A stretch of DNA of 64,000 nt from CAWHNT01 sp963830775 (GTDB lineage: Bacteria; Pseudomonadota; Alphaproteobacteria; Geminicoccales; Geminicoccaceae). Position numbers and translations under genes: made by a program. The stretch spans positions 1 to 64,000 of the forward strand of contig CAWHNT010000011.1 of NCBI GenBank assembly GCA_963830775.1. Direction: 5' to 3'. The notes below the pieces were generated by a model that was not told the DNA's origin, did not search any database, and was given only the letters and a program-made list of their open reading frames with translations. Shown piece after piece: positions 43,206 through 52,103 of this stretch (the stretch's first letter is position 1; each line of letters starts with the position of its first letter).

Positions 43206-44673
43206 ATGGGCGCTGTGCGGCTTCGCGCGGAGTGGGTCGTGGCCTTCGACGGGGCGGGCCACCGGCTGCTCCAGGCCGGCGAGGTCGTGTTCGAGGGCTC
43301 CACGATCGTCTTCGTCGGCCGTGGATACGACGGACCGCTGGCCCTGGATCTCGATCTCGGCCAGGCCGTGATCGGGCCCGGCTTCATCGACCTCAACGCG
43401 CTCTTCGACCTCGATTCCACCGTGCTCGGCTTCGACAACCAGCCGGACCACCTGCACGGCCGCGTCTGGCCCCGGAGCTATCTCGAGCGCGGCCCGCGCG
43501 AGGTCTACACGGCCGACGAGCAGGATTTCGGCCGCTACTACGCCATGGTGCAGCTGATCCTGAACGGGATCACCACCGCCCAGCCGATCGCCTCCCTCCT
43601 CTACCGCGCCTGGGCCGAGAGTGCCGACGAGTTCACCCGCATCGCCGACATGGCGGGCGAGCTGGGCCTGCGCGCCTATCTCGGGCCCGCCTACATGACC
43701 GGGCTCACCTACACCGACGAGGCGGGCAGCCCCCGGCGCCATTTCGACGAGGCTCGCGGCCTTGCCGGGCTCGAGGAGGCCAGGCAGTTCGTGCGCGAGG
43801 TGGACGGGCGGCATGGCGGGCTGATCCGCGGCATGCTCGCACCGGACCGGATCGAGACCTGCACGCCCGAGCTGCTGCGGCGGACACGGGATGCCGCCCA
43901 CGAGCTGGGCTGCCCGGTGCGCCTCCACTGCTGCCAGTCGGCCTACGAGTTCGCCGCCGTGCGCGAGCAGCACGGGATGACGCCGATCGAGTGGCTGGCG
44001 AGCCTCGATTTCCTGGGCCCGCGGGTGATGCTGCCGCACGGCATCCATCTGAGCGGGACGCCCTACACGGATGTGCCCGGGCACCAGCGACCAGGAGCTA
44101 CTCGCTGCGAGCGGTGCCACGCTGGTCACCTGCCCGATCGTCGCCGCGCGCTATGGCGAGGCGATGACCAGCTTCAGGCGCTTCCGGGAGATGGGCATCA
44201 ACATCGCCTTCGGCACCGACACCTGGCCGCCGGACATGGTGGCGAACCTGCGCGAGGCGGTCCATCTGTGCCGCGTGGTGGAGCGGCGGAGCGATGCCCT
44301 GAGCACGGCCGAGGTCTACACGGCAGCGACGCTGGGGGCGGCCAAGGCGCTGGGCCGGGACGATCTCGGCCGCCTGTGCCCGGGTGCCAAGGCCGACATC
44401 GCGGCCTTCAGGCTCGATCGCCCGGAGCTCGGGCCGCTGGTCGACCCGCTCCAGAGCCTGCTGATCGCGGGGAGCGGTCGCGACTGCTGCCTCACCGTGA
44501 TCGACGGCCGGATCGTCATGCAGGACCGGCAGATCCCGGGCGTCGACCTCGAGGTCCTGCGACGGCGGGCGCAGGCGCAGTACGACAAGCTCCGGTCGAC
44601 CTACCCGGAGCGGACGCCAGGGCATCCGCCCGTCGAGGCGATCTTCAGGCCGACCTTCGAGGCGATGCCATGA
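43206..44673 (+). CDS. Amidohydrolase-fold protein with altered metal site, frameshift
   Basis: About 488 residues in the cytosine-deaminase/chlorohydrolase superfamily: the N-terminal beta-sandwich (VVFEGSTIVFVGRGYDG), LPHGIHLSG, FGTDTWPPDM and the C-terminal AKADIAAFRLD. Where relatives have His-x-His after the first strand this protein has FIDLNALFDLDSTV, and RLHCCQSAYEF later; HNP is replaced by CPI. One extra G near 44085 splits it; removal gives PGTSDQELLAASGATL and exactly 489 codons. It is divergent from the ABC operon and overlaps the esterase start by four bases. Metal-binding capacity is uncertain. Confidence 0.83.
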
Positions 44674-45536
44674 GCAGCCGCCAGCACTGCGCCAGGTTCG
44701 TGCGGCGCGGCTTCGGCCGGTGGGCGGGGCTTGCCGGATTGCTCGTGGCGGTGCTCCTGCTGACGGGCGGCCGCGTGCATGCCTGCGGGCCGGACACGGA
44801 CTGTGCCGTCGCCGACGGCGTCTACCGCGTCCGCCCGCCGGCCGGCTGGGACGGGCGCTCGCCCTTGCCGGCCGCCGTCTTCTTCCATGGCTGGCAGGGC
44901 TCGGCCGCCGGCGTCATGGCCGACGAGCGGCTGGGAAAGGCGCTGTCGGACCGCGGCGTGCTGCTGGTGGTGCCGGATGGGATCAAGGGCGGCTGGTCGT
45001 TCCCGAGCCTCCCCAGCCCCGGCCGCCCGCGCAACGATCTCGCGTTCGTGGATGCCGTGCTGGCGGACGTGGCGCAGCGCTACCCGATCGATCGGGCGCG
45101 GCTGTGGGCCACCGGGTTCTCGCTCGGCGGCTCGATGGTCTGGTATCTCGCCTGCGAGCGGGCCCATTCCTTCGCGGCCTTCGCCCCGGTCGCCGGCGCC
45201 TTCTGGCTGCCGATGCCGACCAGCTGCCCCACCGGCCCGATGAGCCTGTCGCACATCCATGGCCTGACGGACGCGATGGTGCCGCTGGAGGGGCGGGAGC
45301 CGACGCCCGGCTTCGTCCAGGGCGACGTGTTCGCCGGCATGGCCGTCCTTCGCGCCACGGACGGCTGCAACGCGGCGCCTACCCGCTTCGAGACCGAAGG
45401 CGCCCTGGTCTGCCGGGTCTGGGAAGGATGCACGAGCGGCCATGTCCTGCGCCTGTGCCTGCACCCCTACGAGCACGACATGCGCCCCGACTGGATCGTC
45501 GATGCCTGGAACTGGGTCCAGTCGCTGCCGCGCTGA
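44670..45536 (+). CDS. Secreted alpha/beta-hydrolase (PHB depolymerase/LpqC-like esterase)
   Basis: A 288-residue protein with an N-terminal signal or anchor (about residues 15-35, ending VHACG). The fold shows the oxyanion region PAAVFFHGWQGSA, the nucleophile elbow WATGFSLGGSM (GxSxxG), and His in the C-terminal HPYEHDM. The family includes extracellular PHB depolymerases and feruloyl esterases. Its start overlaps the stop of the amidohydrolase-fold gene, so they form a unit. Confidence 0.85.
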   Translation: MSSRQHCARFVRRGFGRWAGLAGLLVAVLLLTGGRVHACGPDTDCAVADGVYRVRPPAGWDGRSPLPAAVFFHGWQGSAAGVMADERLGKALSDRGVLLVVPDGIKGGWSFPSLPSPGRPRNDLAFVDAVLADVAQRYPIDRARLWATGFSLGGSMVWYLACERAHSFAAFAPVAGAFWLPMPTSCPTGPMSLSHIHGLTDAMVPLEGREPTPGFVQGDVFAGMAVLRATDGCNAAPTRFETEGALVCRVWEGCTSGHVLRLCLHPYEHDMRPDWIVDAWNWVQSLPR

Positions 45537-45559
45537 GCGCGCGCGGCGACATCCTCAGG

Positions 45560-46229
45560 CCACCTGAGCGTGGTGCTGCGAAAGGGGGCTATCGCTGGCG
45601 CCGGCCGCGCATAGCCTCAAAGGCCGGCAGGACGCCAGCGCGGTCGACCGTGCCGGCTTGCGGCTCCGGCTCTTGAAGCAGTAGGCCGCGGCTGGCGACA
45701 TCCGTCTCCTGTTCGGCGACGAGCTGAAGCTCTGACCCATCCCTATCTGGCTCATTGCTGGGCCGAGCGCGGCGCTGATCTGCGGATCGAGGCGCCGGGC
45801 AGGCCAGGAGGCGGGCTCTGCTGGGCGTACTCGATCATGCCAGCGGCGAACTCGTCGTGATCACCAGTGCTTCCAAGCGCTCGGGCGACTTCGCTGATCT
45901 TCTCGCCTGCCTCGACCGCAACTACGGGCCAAAGCCGCCTCGGGCGAGCCGGCCCGTGGTGCTGGTGCTCGATAACGGCACGATCCACACCAGCAGGGCC
46001 AGCACCAAGGCGCTCGCCGCGCGACCCTGGCTCACGGTCGAGTGGCTGCCCAGGTACGCCCCCGAGCTGAACGACATCGAGCGCTCCTGGCGCGACCTGA
46101 AGCGGCACTACCTGGCCCAGCGCACCTTCCGTGATGTCGAGCATCTCGACACCGCCATCCATGCCGCCGTTCAAGACCTCAACCATGAGCGAAACCCACC
46201 AATGTGCGCAGTCATAGCTGAAGCTGCTT
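45560..46229 (+). pseudogene. IS630-family transposase remnant, 5'-truncated and frameshifted
   Basis: Starts mid-protein at SVVLRKGGYRWRRPR and continues in several frames. It includes PYLAHCWA-like and QARRRALLGVLDHASGELV parts, then an unbroken stretch VLVLDNGTIHTSRA with the second Asp and the LNDIERSWRDLKRHYL Glu region. The first Asp region is damaged (about three frame changes between 45665 and 45850). Its last codons run into the left end of the next IS630, whose TAG supplies the stop. Confidence 0.8.
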
Positions 46230-47422
46230 AGTGGTTCATCCGGCAAGTTGCTCCATTTCAGAGCTGTCCCAAGCTGGAGGAGCCCTGATGCGACGGCTAC
46301 GACTGCGCGCGCTGAGCGAGGCGGAGCGGACGGCGGTTGAGAAGCTGGCCCATTCGCGCACTGCCCCGGCGCGGCAGGTCGAGCGGGCGCGCATCGTCTG
46401 GCAGGCGAGCCAGGATCAGATGGCGCCGGCGATCGCGGCGGCGCTGCGCCTGACCGCCTACACGGTGCGCGACTGGGTCAAGCGCTTCAACGCTCAAGGC
46501 TTGGCCGGGCTGGAGGACCAGCCCCGCGCCGGTCGTCCGCCGACCTATACGCCCGAGCAGGTGGCGACGGTGATCGCCACCGCGCTGACCGATCCCAAGC
46601 GCTTGGACCTGCCGTTCGGGTCATGGACGCTGGACCGGCTGGCGGCCTACCTGAGCGAGCACAAAGGGATCGCGATCAAGCGCAGCCGGATCGACGAGAT
46701 CCTGCTCAAGGAAGGCTTGCGCTGGCGGCGGCACGAGACGTGGTTCGGGGAGCGGGTCGATCCTGCGTTCGCGGAAAAAAGGGGCGGATCGAGAGCCTCT
46801 ACACTGCCCCGCCTCCAGGCAGCGTAGTCGTCTGCCTGGATGAGATGGGGCCGGAGAGCGCCAAGACCTTCCCCGGCCAAACCCTGGTGGAGACCAGCGG
46901 GCTGACCGCCGGACGAGCCAAGCAGGAGATTGATTATGGCCGGCGCGGCAAGGGCTACATCTTCGGTGCGTTCCGCCCCGCCACCGGCGAGGCTTTTACC
47001 CGACCTTACCTCAGCCGCAGCACCGCCTGTTGGGTGGCCTTCCTGGAGGAGGTCGAGCTTTGGCTGCCGGCCGAGAGCGAGCGGGTCTACGCCATCCTCG
47101 ACAACCTGAGCGCGCACCGGGCCACGGACGTGCTGCTGTTCATGCTGGCGCACCCGCGCTGGGAGATGGTCTTCCAGCCTAAGTACGCCGCCTATCTCAA
47201 CCTGATCGAGCCGTGGTGGAAGGTGTTGCGCTCGCTGGCCCTGAAGGGCCGGCGCTTCGAGACCTGGGAGGAGATCGTTCAGGCCGTGGCGCGCGCGACA
47301 ACCTACTGGAACGCCCACCGGCACCCCTTCGTCTGGGGTCGCCGGCGTCGCCACAAGGCACGCCGCCAACCTGGCATCGCCCTCGTCCCAAAAGCTGCCT
47401 GACTTGCCGGATGAACCACTTA
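46229..47422 (+). mobile_element. IS630-family element, complete
   Basis: Perfect 19-bp inverted repeats AGTGGTTCATCCGGCAAGT at 46230-46248 and 47402-47420, with TA at both outer ends (46229-46230 and 47421-47422), the expected duplicated target. Inserted at the 3' end of an older IS630 remnant and 1-2 bases before the start of the polysaccharide deacetylase gene. Confidence 0.9.
46288..47402 (+). CDS. IS630-family transposase, two frames joined at an A6G slippery site
   Basis: The first frame (46288-46827) has winged HTH parts (ALSEAERTAVEKLAHSR, LTAYTVRDWVKRFNAQGLAG). The second (to 47402) has Asp in VVCLDEMGPES, Asp in YAILDNLSAHRA and Glu in LNLIEPWWKVLRSLAL. They meet at GCGGAAAAAAGGGG near 46775. 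A -1 shift on the A-run joins them as AEKKGRIESLY, for a 371-residue product. A6G is an efficient -1 slippery heptamer and several IS families use such sites, so programmed frameshifting is plausible; a missing A is the alternative. Confidence 0.85.
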
Positions 47423-47423
47423 G

Positions 47424-48275
47424 ATGCTGGCGCAGGATTTCGCCCCTCTGCCCGAGCGGATCACGTTCACCGTGGACGTCGAGGACGCCGCGGAGGGCGG
47501 CGACGGGCTCGAGCGCTGCCGGGCGATGGTCGGCCGGCTGCTCGAGTTCCTGGCCCTGCGGGATGCGGTCGCGACCTTCTTCGTGGTCGGCGACGTGGCC
47601 GAGCGCTCGCCGGCGCTGGTGCGCGAGATCGCGGCCGCCGGGCATGAGATCGCGTCGCACTCCTACCGGCACACCTCGCTGGCGGCGGAGGAGCCCCGGC
47701 GGTTCCGGAGCGGGATCAGGGCCAGCAGGTGCCTGCTGGAGGACCTGGCGGGCGCACCTGTGCTGGGGTTCCGGGCACCCCTCTTCTCGCTGACGCCGGC
47801 CACGGCAGGCTGGGCGCTCGACGCGCTGGCCGAGGCCGGCTTCGCCTACTCCTCGAGCATCGTGCCGGGGCGGGCGTTCCGCTCGGGCTGGGCCGGGGCG
47901 CCCTCCGAGCCGTTCCGCTGGCCGGGCGGCCTCCTGGAACTGCCGTGCCCGGTAGGAAAGGTGGGGCCGTTCCGGCTGCCGTTCCTGGGCGGGATGTACC
48001 TGCGCTACCTGCCGCCCTGGCGGCTGCGGCAGGCGACGCGGAACCGGGCGCCGGGCCTGGTATGGACCTACTGCCACCCTTACGACTTCGATACCGACGA
48101 GCCGTTCCGGCGCCGCCCGGGCCAGGGCTGGGCGTCGAGCTTCTTCCTGTGGTGGAACCGCGGGCTCACGCTGGAGCGGCTGGACCTGATCCTGCGCGGG
48201 CGGCGGACGGTCACGTTCCGCGATCTCTGCCCCGAGCTGGCGGCGTCGGCGGTGGAGTTCGGCGCCGCCGCATGA
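47424..48275 (+). CDS. Polysaccharide deacetylase family protein (NodB-like)
   Basis: A 283-residue protein with NodB-domain motifs: TFTVDVEDAAEGG (first Asp), FFVVGDVAERSP, HEIASHSYRHTS (metal His residues) and GFRAPLFSLTP (Arg of motif 3). It ends with HPYDFDTDEPFRRRPG, typical of the DUF3473-like subgroup. The enzyme would remove N-acetyl groups from a glycan. The ATG lies 1-2 bases after an IS630 end, so the native leader and ribosome site are missing; an IS-borne outward promoter would be needed. It converges with the glycosyltransferase gene (65-base overlap). Confidence 0.85.
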   Translation: MLAQDFAPLPERITFTVDVEDAAEGGDGLERCRAMVGRLLEFLALRDAVATFFVVGDVAERSPALVREIAAAGHEIASHSYRHTSLAAEEPRRFRSGIRASRCLLEDLAGAPVLGFRAPLFSLTPATAGWALDALAEAGFAYSSSIVPGRAFRSGWAGAPSEPFRWPGGLLELPCPVGKVGPFRLPFLGGMYLRYLPPWRLRQATRNRAPGLVWTYCHPYDFDTDEPFRRRPGQGWASSFFLWWNRGLTLERLDLILRGRRTVTFRDLCPELAASAVEFGAAA

Positions 48276-48987
48276 GGGCTGGCAGGCGGGCGAACGCGCC
48301 GGCCAGCAGGCGCAGGTGCATCCAGGTCAGGAGGGCGTTGTCGCGGCCATAGTGGAAGTGGGAGACGCCGCCTTCCTCCGGGCGCAGGTAGCGCACCGGA
48401 GCCGGGAGGTTGACCGGCCGGACCCCGCGCCAGACGAGGCGGACGGCGGCCTCGGGGTCGAAGTCGAAGCGGCGCATCCAGGGGCTCTCGGCCATGACGG
48501 CGATGAGCGGCGCGATCGGGTAGACGCGAAAGCCGAAGAGCACGTCGCCGATGCCGCCGCCCAGGGTCTGGAGGGCCGCCAGCCGGTTGGAGATCTTCCG
48601 CCCGCCGACCCGGATGGCAGGCGCGTCGGCGGCGAAGACGGGCTCGCCAAGGATCACCGCCTCCGGGTCGGCCTGCGACGCCGCCATGAAGGCGGGGATG
48701 CGGTCGGCCGGGTGCTGGCCGTCGGCGTCCATGGTGAGGGCGTGGGTGAAGCCTTGGGCTTGCGCCTCGCGCAGCCCATGCAGGACGGCCGCTCCCTTGC
48801 CCTGGTTGCGGGGCAGGCGCAGCACGCGCAGGCCGGGCTCGTCATGCAAGGCTGTGTCGGACCCGTCCGTGCTGCCGTCGACCACGACCCAGACCGGGTC
48901 CCAGAACTGCCGGGCACTTTCTGCCGTCGCAAGGAGTTGCGGGCCGGAGTTGTAGCTCGGGATGAGGACGAGGTGGGTGCGGCTCAA
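48211..48987 (-). CDS. Glycosyltransferase family 2
   Basis: A 258-residue GT2 enzyme starting at TTG 48987, which overlaps the acyltransferase stop (TTGA). The nucleotide-sugar domain has VLIPSYNSGPQ, WVVVDGSTDGS, RNQGKGAAVLHGL and the metal motif LTMDADGQH. Such enzymes in aryl-polyene clusters are thought to modify or anchor the lipid-like product. Gene order (methyltransferase, acyltransferase, GT2) is contiguous on the minus strand. The start is inferred from the overlap. Confidence 0.85.
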   Translation of the reverse strand: MSRTHLVLIPSYNSGPQLLATAESARQFWDPVWVVVDGSTDGSDTALHDEPGLRVLRLPRNQGKGAAVLHGLREAQAQGFTHALTMDADGQHPADRIPAFMAASQADPEAVILGEPVFAADAPAIRVGGRKISNRLAALQTLGGGIGDVLFGFRVYPIAPLIAVMAESPWMRRFDFDPEAAVRLVWRGVRPVNLPAPVRYLRPEEGGVSHFHYGRDNALLTWMHLRLLAGAFARLPALMRRRRTPPPTPPARGRDRGT

Positions 48988-49742
48988 CGGAGCTCGTCGC
49001 GGAAATACTGCTCGAGGGTGGCGACGAACTGGCGGACGTCGCCCTCGACCTCGAAGCGGCGCCCGAGGCGGACGCGATAGACCAGCGGCAGGTCGGGCTT
49101 CTTCAGGAGCGGCCAGCCTTTGCCCAGGAAGCGGGAATTGGTCTCGATGAACACGGTCTGGACGGGCACGCCGGCGAGCTTGGCCATGAGGGCGAAGCCG
49201 CCGCGGAACTGGTTGACCGGCTGGCGGGTGGTGCGGGTGCCCTCGGGAAAGAGCAGGAGGGGCCGGTTCTGGCGCAGCTTGGCGATGGCGAGCTTGGTGA
49301 GCGCAATCGGGGTGTCGTTGCGGATGTAGCCCGCCATCCGCATCCCGCCACCCAGGAGCGGGTTGTCCCAGAGCTCGGCCTTGGTGATGCAGACCGCACC
49401 GGGCACGCGCGAGATCACCATGACGGCGTCGAGCAGCGAGGGGTGGTTGGGGGCGATGATCACCTGGCCGTGCAGCGTGTCCAAGGCACCGAGGTCGAAA
49501 TGGACCTGGCCGGTGCAGCGGAGGATGCCGATGTAGGTGCGCGCCACGGCCGTCACCATGCGAGGACCGATCCTCGCGATCACGCGCTGCGGCAGGATGC
49601 GGTAGAGGAGCGAGCTCGCGAGGCTCCACGGCAGCGTCACCGCGGCGAAGGCCAGCAGCCCGCCATAGACCAGGATGTACTCGACGATCGCCGGGAGCCT
49701 GCCGGAGCTCTGGCCTGCCTGTGCCTGGTACCCGAGCTTCAT
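48984..49742 (-). CDS. Lysophospholipid-type acyltransferase (PlsC domain)
   Basis: A 252-residue protein with an N-terminal hydrophobic segment and PlsC motifs NHPSLLDAVM (H-x4-D) and FPEGTRTTR. ATG 49742 (MKLGYQAQ) is 8 bases from the methyltransferase stop. Acyltransferases of this type occur in aryl-polyene loci, sometimes fused to GT2, and may transfer the polyene acyl chain to a glycolipid. Confidence 0.87.
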   Translation of the reverse strand: MKLGYQAQAGQSSGRLPAIVEYILVYGGLLAFAAVTLPWSLASSLLYRILPQRVIARIGPRMVTAVARTYIGILRCTGQVHFDLGALDTLHGQVIIAPNHPSLLDAVMVISRVPGAVCITKAELWDNPLLGGGMRMAGYIRNDTPIALTKLAIAKLRQNRPLLLFPEGTRTTRQPVNQFRGGFALMAKLAGVPVQTVFIETNSRFLGKGWPLLKKPDLPLVYRVRLGRRFEVEGDVRQFVATLEQYFRDELR

Positions 49743-49750
49743 TGGCCCCG

Positions 49751-50512
49751 TCACGGCCTCTTGGCGATGTACGCACGCAGCACGCCGTACTGCACCTCGC
49801 TGCGGACACCGGCGAGACCGGCGCCCGACATGGCATCGAGGATCGCCGCCGGCGGCACGCACGCCGCGATCGTGGCCCAGTTGTAGCGCATGAGGGTGAG
49901 CGCGTCACCGCTGCCGGTGGCGAGCAGGGAGACCAGGGGGACGATGCGGGCGAGGTAGAGGCGGAGCACGGCACGGCCGAGGGGACTCTCGGGCTCGGTC
50001 AGCTCGAGGAGGAGTAGGCTGCCGCCGGGGCGCAGCACGCGGCCGAGCTCGCGGAAGGTCTGCTCCAGGTCGGCCACGTGACGCAGCGCGTAGCCGACGC
50101 TGACGAGGTCGAAGGAGGCCTCCCGGAAGGGCAGGGCTTCGGCAGGGGCCTGCACCAGATCGTCGGCGGCACCCAGACGGCGCGCTTCGGCCAGCATCCC
50201 GGCGCTGACGTCGAGGCCGACGACGCGGCCGCTCCCGGCCAGGAGGTGCCTGGCCTCGCGGGCGACGAGGCCGGTGCCGATGGCGATGTCGAGCACGCGC
50301 ATGCCGGGGCGCAGGCCCGCCTCCACCAGCATCTCGCGCCGGTAGCGGCGGCCAGCACCCAGCGACATCAGGGCGTTGATGCGGTCGTAATAGCCGGCCG
50401 TGCGGTCGAAGAGGGCCTGGACGTAGCCCGGGCGGTCGGCCGGCGCACGATAGTAGTCGCGGAGCGGCGGATGCGGGGCCGCGCGTGCGTGCTCGGGTCC
50501 AGCTTCCACCAT
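49751..50512 (-). CDS. Class I SAM methyltransferase (UbiE/COQ5-like)
   Basis: A 253-residue protein with the SAM motif VLDIAIGTGLVAREA, the acidic post-motif VVGLDVSAGML and motif III LGRVLRPGGSLLLLEL. FDRTAGYYDRINALMSLGAG is characteristic of UbiE-type enzymes. ATG 50512 (MVEAGPEH) is preferred. In aryl-polyene pathways a methyltransferase acts on the aryl head group; alternatively it could act in quinone biosynthesis. Confidence 0.87.
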   Translation of the reverse strand: MVEAGPEHARAAPHPPLRDYYRAPADRPGYVQALFDRTAGYYDRINALMSLGAGRRYRREMLVEAGLRPGMRVLDIAIGTGLVAREARHLLAGSGRVVGLDVSAGMLAEARRLGAADDLVQAPAEALPFREASFDLVSVGYALRHVADLEQTFRELGRVLRPGGSLLLLELTEPESPLGRAVLRLYLARIVPLVSLLATGSGDALTLMRYNWATIAACVPPAAILDAMSGAGLAGVRSEVQYGVLRAYIAKRP

Positions 50513-50645
50513 TCTCGTCCCCCTTCCCGGCTGGCCGGCTTTCTCCGCCAAAGGGCCCCTCGCGACAATCCTGCGTATCGCGCTGTCGGCTCCAGACCCC
50601 ACTTATGTTGCAGTGCAGCATGACCTGCGGACACTGGGGACCAAG

Positions 50646-51711
50646 ATGCGGTTGACCGATTTCGACGTAGCGCTCGTGCTCTCCGGGGGTGCAGCACTCG
50701 GCGCCTACCAGGCCGGTGCCTACGAGGCGCTGCACGAGGCCGGGCTGCTGCCGTCGCACGTGGCCGGGACGTCGATCGGCGCCTTCAACGGCACGCTGAT
50801 TGCCGGCAACCGGCCCGAGGATCGGGTGGCGCGATTGGCGCAGTTCTGGGATGCGGTGGCGGAGCCGATCGGCAGGGGCGGCTACGCCTTCGAGCATGGT
50901 CCGGTCCGGCGCGTCCAGGCACGCCTGGCGAGTACCCGGGCGCGCCTGCTCGGGCGGCAGCACTTCCATGCCCCGCAGCTGTTCGAGGCTCTGGCCCCTG
51001 TCCGGGCGTTCCGCAGTCCGGGCCTCTATGACCTTCGGCCGGCCGCGGAGACGTTGTGCGGGCTCGCCGACCTGCCTGGCCCGGGGAGTGCCGGTCCCCG
51101 GCTGACGCTGCACGCGACCGAGCTCGCGACTGGCGATTCGGCACGGTTCGACAGCCGGGTGCTGCAGCTCCGGCCGGAGCATGTGCTGGCCAGCGCCTCG
51201 CTACTTCCCGATTATCCTCCGACGGAGGTGGACGGTCGGCTCCTGTGCGATGGCGGGTTCAGCGAGAACCTTCCGCTGCGAGCGGTGCTGGGCAGGCTGC
51301 CCGAGCGGCCGCTCCTGTGCGTGGCGGTGGACCTGATCCCTTCCGTGGGCGAGCCGCGCTGGTCGCTGGATGGCATGGCGGAGCGGCAGATGGACCTTCA
51401 GTTCTCGAGCCAGACCAGACGGCTGATCGAGGCGGTGGAGGCGGAGCTGGCGCTGGCGGCCGAGCGCTCGCGCAAGCCATTGCCTCCGGTGGTGCTGGCC
51501 CATCTCGTGCACCAGGGCAGGGAGGATGCCGGGTCGCAGAAGGTCTACGACTTCTCGCGCCAGACCATCGCCTCGCGGCGGCTGAAGGGCCTGAACGGAG
51601 GCGCGGGCAATGCTCACGGATCTCGCGGCCCGCCCGGCCGTTCCCGGTCTGACGGTGTGGCGCTTCCCCGACGCGGCAGCCGAGCCGCAGGTCCTCCCCG
51701 CCGCTGCCTGA
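50646..51711 (+). CDS. Patatin-like phospholipase, C-terminal frameshift
   Basis: A 354-residue Ser-Asp dyad hydrolase. The oxyanion motif is LSGGAALGAYQAG, the nucleophile GTSIGAFNG and the Asp LCDGGFSEN. Near 51595 an extra A shifts the frame; with it removed the protein continues TEARAMLTDLAARPAVPG...RFPDAAAE and ends at 51711, giving exactly 355 codons. It leads the + strand genes ahead of the ACP and may belong to lipid turnover rather than polyene synthesis. Confidence 0.85.
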
Positions 51712-51824
51712 GCCCTGCTAGAAGCCCCTGGAAACCTTGGCGGCAAGCGGCGATAGTGGGCTGGTCACTGTCGCTGCTCTGACCGGCTGGAAGCCCTTGG
51801 CGCGCATAGCAGGAGATTCTGACG

Positions 51825-52103
51825 TTGCAGCCCATGTCGCCACTGGAGCACGAGCTGGCGCAGCTGATCGTCGACACCGTCCATCTGGAGACCACGGCCG
51901 ACACGATCGATCCCACCGCCCCGCTGTTCGGTGAGGGCCTGGGCCTCGATTCGATCGACGCGCTGGAGATTGCGCTCGCGATCTCACAGCGTTACGGCTT
52001 CGAGCTCAAGTCGGACGACGAGCAGAACCACCGCATCTTCGCCAGCTTGCGCAGCCTGACGGACCATGTCGCCCGGCATCGTGCCCGCCCCGCTGCCGAG
52101 TAG
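51825..52103 (+). CDS. Acyl carrier protein of the aryl-polyene type
   Basis: A short ACP (about 90 residues) with the phosphopantetheine site GLGLDSIDALE. The best ribosome site AGGAG (51811-51815) fits TTG 51825; ATG 51834 would lie 18 bases away. Type II aryl-polyene systems use a dedicated ACP of this kind (ApeE/ApeF-like); normally two are found, but only one is visible here. Its 3' end overlaps the AMP-ligase start by 38 bases. Confidence 0.88.
   Translation: MQPMSPLEHELAQLIVDTVHLETTADTIDPTAPLFGEGLGLDSIDALEIALAISQRYGFELKSDDEQNHRIFASLRSLTDHVARHRARPAAE

Noticed and set aside
42198..45536. A 1112-codon + strand frame
   Set aside because: Its first part is antisense to the ABC ATPase gene; only the segments after 43206 and 44670 match real genes.
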